From NCBI GenBank assembly GCA_036514635.1, contig DATBWU010000051.1, positions 1 through 6,236 of the forward strand: 6,236 bases of DNA. The letters are read 5' to 3'. The position numbers were made by a program, and so were the translations under genes. The stretch comes from DASSFZ01 sp036514635 (lineage in GTDB: Bacteria > Chloroflexota > Anaerolineae > Fen-1058). Of this stretch, positions 4,070 to 6,236 are shown one piece after another. The notes below the pieces were generated by a model. The model made no database searches and had not been told where the DNA came from. It worked only from the letters and a program-made list of their open reading frames with translations. Numbering within the stretch: the first letter of the stretch is position 1; every line of letters begins with the position of its first letter.

Positions 4070-6236
4070 ATGCGCCGTTTCCCCTTCTCCAGTCTCAGCA
4101 CGCGCCTCGCGCTGCTCGTCCTGCTGGCGGTCTTCCCCTTGTTAGTGCTCGTGCTGGCGAACGCGGCTCGCGAGCGCGCATCGGCGGCCGCGCGCGCTCA
4201 GGCAGACGCGCTGCGCGTGGCCCGCTTCGCGGCCTCCAACCAGTCTCAGTTCGTCGAGCAGGCACGCCAGATGCTGCTGAACCTGGCCCAGATGCCCGAA
4301 CTGCGCCGGGGCGATCCGCCGGCGTGCGGCGACGTGTACGATAGCCTTCAAGCGGAGTTCCTCCGGCAATCACCGCGCTATGCCAACCTCGGCCTGGTCG
4401 ACTTGAGTGGAAACATCTACTGTAGTGTGGAGCGCGTGAGCGGCCGGGTCGACGTCGCCGATCGGGCCTACTTCCGCCGCGCGCTCGACACGCTTGCCTT
4501 CAGCCAGGATGATTACGAATACGATTCCACAATCGGCAAGTCGATCGTCACCTTCGGCTATCCCGGGCTCGACTTCAACAGCCGCCCGCGCCTGGTGATC
4601 TTTGCCGCGCTCGATCTGGGCTGGCTCAACTCGCTCGCCGCGCAGGCGCAGCTGCCGGAAGGCTCGACCCTCACCGTCATCGACCGCAATGGCACGATCC
4701 TGATCCGCTATCCCGATCCGGCGCGCTGGGTCGGAGAGGCTGTTCCCGAAGCGCCTATCACCGAGGCGATCCTGGCGCGCCACGCGGAAGGCATCGCCGA
4801 AGCCGCCGACATCGACGGCGTGCAGCGCTTGTATGCGTTCACGCCATTGCGCGGCACACTGGAGGATGCGCCGACCGCTTACGTGAGCATTGGCATTCCG
4901 TCGGAGTCGGCTTTCGCCGAAGCGGATCGGATTTTGCTGTTCAACCTGGTGGCGTTGGGACTGGTGGGCGTGATCGTCGTCGTCATGACATGGGCCGCCG
5001 GTAACCGGCTCATCCTGCGCCCGATCCACGCGCTGGTGCGGGCCACGCATCGCTTGGCGGCGGGCGACTTGAGCGCGCGCACCGGCCTGTCCGATTCGCG
5101 CCGGCCGGGCGAGCTGGGCCAGCTGGCCCACGCCTTTGACCAGATGGCCGAATCGCTGCAGCAACGGCAGATCGAGCGCGAGCAGGTCGAGGCCGCGCTG
5201 CGCAAGAGTGAGGAGTTATATCGCACGCTGGCTCGCAACTTCCCGAACGGCGCGGTGATCCTGTTCGATCACGATCTGCGCTACACGATTGCCGATGGCG
5301 CGGGCCTGGCCGAGGTCGGCTTGTCTAAGGAGATGCTGGAGGGGAAGACCGTTTGGGAAATCTTCTCACCTGAGACGTGCGCCATCCTCGAACCGCACTA
5401 CCGCGCCGCGCTGACCGGAACTCCGGCGACGTTTGAAGTGCCGTTCGCCGATCGCCTGTACCTCATCTACACGCTCCCGATCCGTAACGAGCGCGGTGAC
5501 ATCTTCGCCGGCATGACGATGACGCAGGACATCACCGAGCAGAAGCGAGCCGGGCAATTGCTCGAACAGCGCGTCGAGGAACGCACGCGCGAGCTGTCGA
5601 CGCTGTTGGACATTTCCCACAGTGTCGCATCGACGCTGGAGCTGAAACCGCTGTTGGGGTTGATCCTCAATCAACTCAAGGCCGTCGTCGATTACGTCGG
5701 CGCGACGATCTTCACGCTGCAAGACGAGGACCTGGTCATCCTGGATTACCGGGGGCCGATCTCTCTCGAGCGGGCGCGCAACCTGCGCTTCTCCTTATCG
5801 CGGGCGGGCGCGAACCGGGCCGTGATCCAACGTCGCCAACCGATCATCGTCGCCGACGTGCGCGGTGATTCCGAACTGGCGCGCGAATTCCAGAAAACGG
5901 CCGGCGCCGACCTGGAGACGACCTACGGCTACATTCGTTGCTGGATGGGCGTGCCCTTGATGATCAAGGAATGGGTGATCGGCATGTTGAGCATCGACCA
6001 CGGCGAGCCGGGTTATTACACGGCCCGACACGCGCACTTGGCGCTGGCGATTGCCAATCAAGCCGCTATCGCCATCGAGAACGCGCGGCTGTACGAGCAG
6101 GCGCAGCAGTTGGCCGCGCTGGAGGAGCGCCAGAAACTGGCGCGCGAGTTGCACGACTCGGTGTCGCAGGCGCTGTATGGCATCGCCCTCGGCGCGCGCA
6201 CCGCGCGCACGCTGCTCGATCGCGATCCGACTAAGA
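4070..6236 (+). CDS. Membrane sensor histidine kinase (dCache-HAMP-PAS-GAF-HisKA_3), cut by right edge
   Basis: An uninterrupted frame of 722 codons runs off the window. In order it shows: TM1 at about 13-32; an extracytoplasmic domain of about 250 residues (35-285) that looks like a double Cache domain, with YANLGLVDLSGN near 106-117, DRAYF at 131-135 and STIGKSIVTFGYP at 153-165; TM2 at about 288-310; HAMP at about 312-363 with RPI (317-319) and ELGQLAHAFDQM (348-359); PAS at about 380-492, ending DITEQK; a short linker rich in charge; GAF at about 509-672; and the HisKA_3 box ARELHDSVSQALYGI with phosphoacceptor H695. The ATPase domain lies beyond the edge. Cysteines C86 and C118 in the outer domain could form a disulfide. 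It begins seven bases after the lipoprotein stop, with GGGTG as a ribosome site. It probably autophosphorylates H695 on ligand sensing and passes phosphate to the NarL-type regulator upstream. The outer domain lacks an evident R-x-W amino-acid-binding Cache motif. Confidence 0.93.
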   Translation, partial: MRRFPFSSLSTRLALLVLLAVFPLLVLVLANAARERASAAARAQADALRVARFAASNQSQFVEQARQMLLNLAQMPELRRGDPPACGDVYDSLQAEFLRQSPRYANLGLVDLSGNIYCSVERVSGRVDVADRAYFRRALDTLAFSQDDYEYDSTIGKSIVTFGYPGLDFNSRPRLVIFAALDLGWLNSLAAQAQLPEGSTLTVIDRNGTILIRYPDPARWVGEAVPEAPITEAILARHAEGIAEAADIDGVQRLYAFTPLRGTLEDAPTAYVSIGIPSESAFAEADRILLFNLVALGLVGVIVVVMTWAAGNRLILRPIHALVRATHRLAAGDLSARTGLSDSRRPGELGQLAHAFDQMAESLQQRQIEREQVEAALRKSEELYRTLARNFPNGAVILFDHDLRYTIADGAGLAEVGLSKEMLEGKTVWEIFSPETCAILEPHYRAALTGTPATFEVPFADRLYLIYTLPIRNERGDIFAGMTMTQDITEQKRAGQLLEQRVEERTRELSTLLDISHSVASTLELKPLLGLILNQLKAVVDYVGATIFTLQDEDLVILDYRGPISLERARNLRFSLSRAGANRAVIQRRQPIIVADVRGDSELAREFQKTAGADLETTYGYIRCWMGVPLMIKEWVIGMLSIDHGEPGYYTARHAHLALAIANQAAIAIENARLYEQAQQLAALEERQKLARELHDSVSQALYGIALGARTARTLLDRDPTK

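Noticed and set aside
3013..4101. Minus-strand ORF of 362 codons opposite the lipoprotein gene
   Set aside because: The plus strand encodes a protein with a lipobox and binding-protein motifs. The minus frame shows only His, Arg and Val-rich low-information sequence.
4370..5164. Minus-strand ORF of 264 codons opposite the kinase
   Set aside because: The plus-strand frame is continuous and has recognisable domains throughout; the minus frame has none.

Overview
The window is GC-rich and reads like a chromosomal segment from an environmental bacterium. Gene style fits Chloroflexota, perhaps Anaerolineae: NarL-type response regulators, a PAS-GAF-HisKA_3 kinase, a family 1 solute-binding lipoprotein, and gatC-gatA without gatB between them. 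There is no marker gene, so the taxon is an inference. No mobile element, CRISPR array, rRNA or tRNA was found.

Region 1 (1-869, minus strand) holds housekeeping genes. gatC is followed by the first 157 codons of gatA, which runs off the left edge. Together with GatB they form the tRNA-dependent amidotransferase that makes Gln-tRNA(Gln) and/or Asn-tRNA(Asn). gatC has a near-ideal promoter placed so that transcription should begin at or next to the start codon, which implies a leaderless mRNA. A hairpin sits between gatC and gatA.

Region 2 (881-1593, minus strand) holds a stand-alone receiver protein (CheY-like, no output domain). Downstream is a possible 26-residue hydrophobic peptide, then a good rho-independent terminator that insulates this unit from gatC.

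Region 3 (1594-1996) is a 403-base divergent spacer without a confident gene. It contains a long imperfect palindrome, a smaller hairpin, a plus-strand promoter candidate, two small adjoining palindromes and a strong Shine-Dalgarno site. An open reading frame in it ends in an ATGA overlap with the next gene.

Region 4 (1997-6236, plus strand) is a sensory operon: a NarL/FixJ response regulator, an extracytoplasmic solute-binding lipoprotein, and a membrane histidine kinase cut by the right edge before its ATPase domain. The kinase is predicted as TM, double-Cache, TM, HAMP, PAS, GAF, HisKA_3. The kinase type matches the LuxR-type regulator, so they probably form a cognate pair. No ABC permease is visible next to the binding protein. 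My working model, which is inference, is that the lipoprotein binds a ligand outside the cell and either presents it to the kinase or feeds an unlinked transporter. The kinase would then phosphorylate the regulator, and the divergent stand-alone receiver could be a second phosphoacceptor. A strong hairpin at the regulator/lipoprotein junction may set their relative expression.
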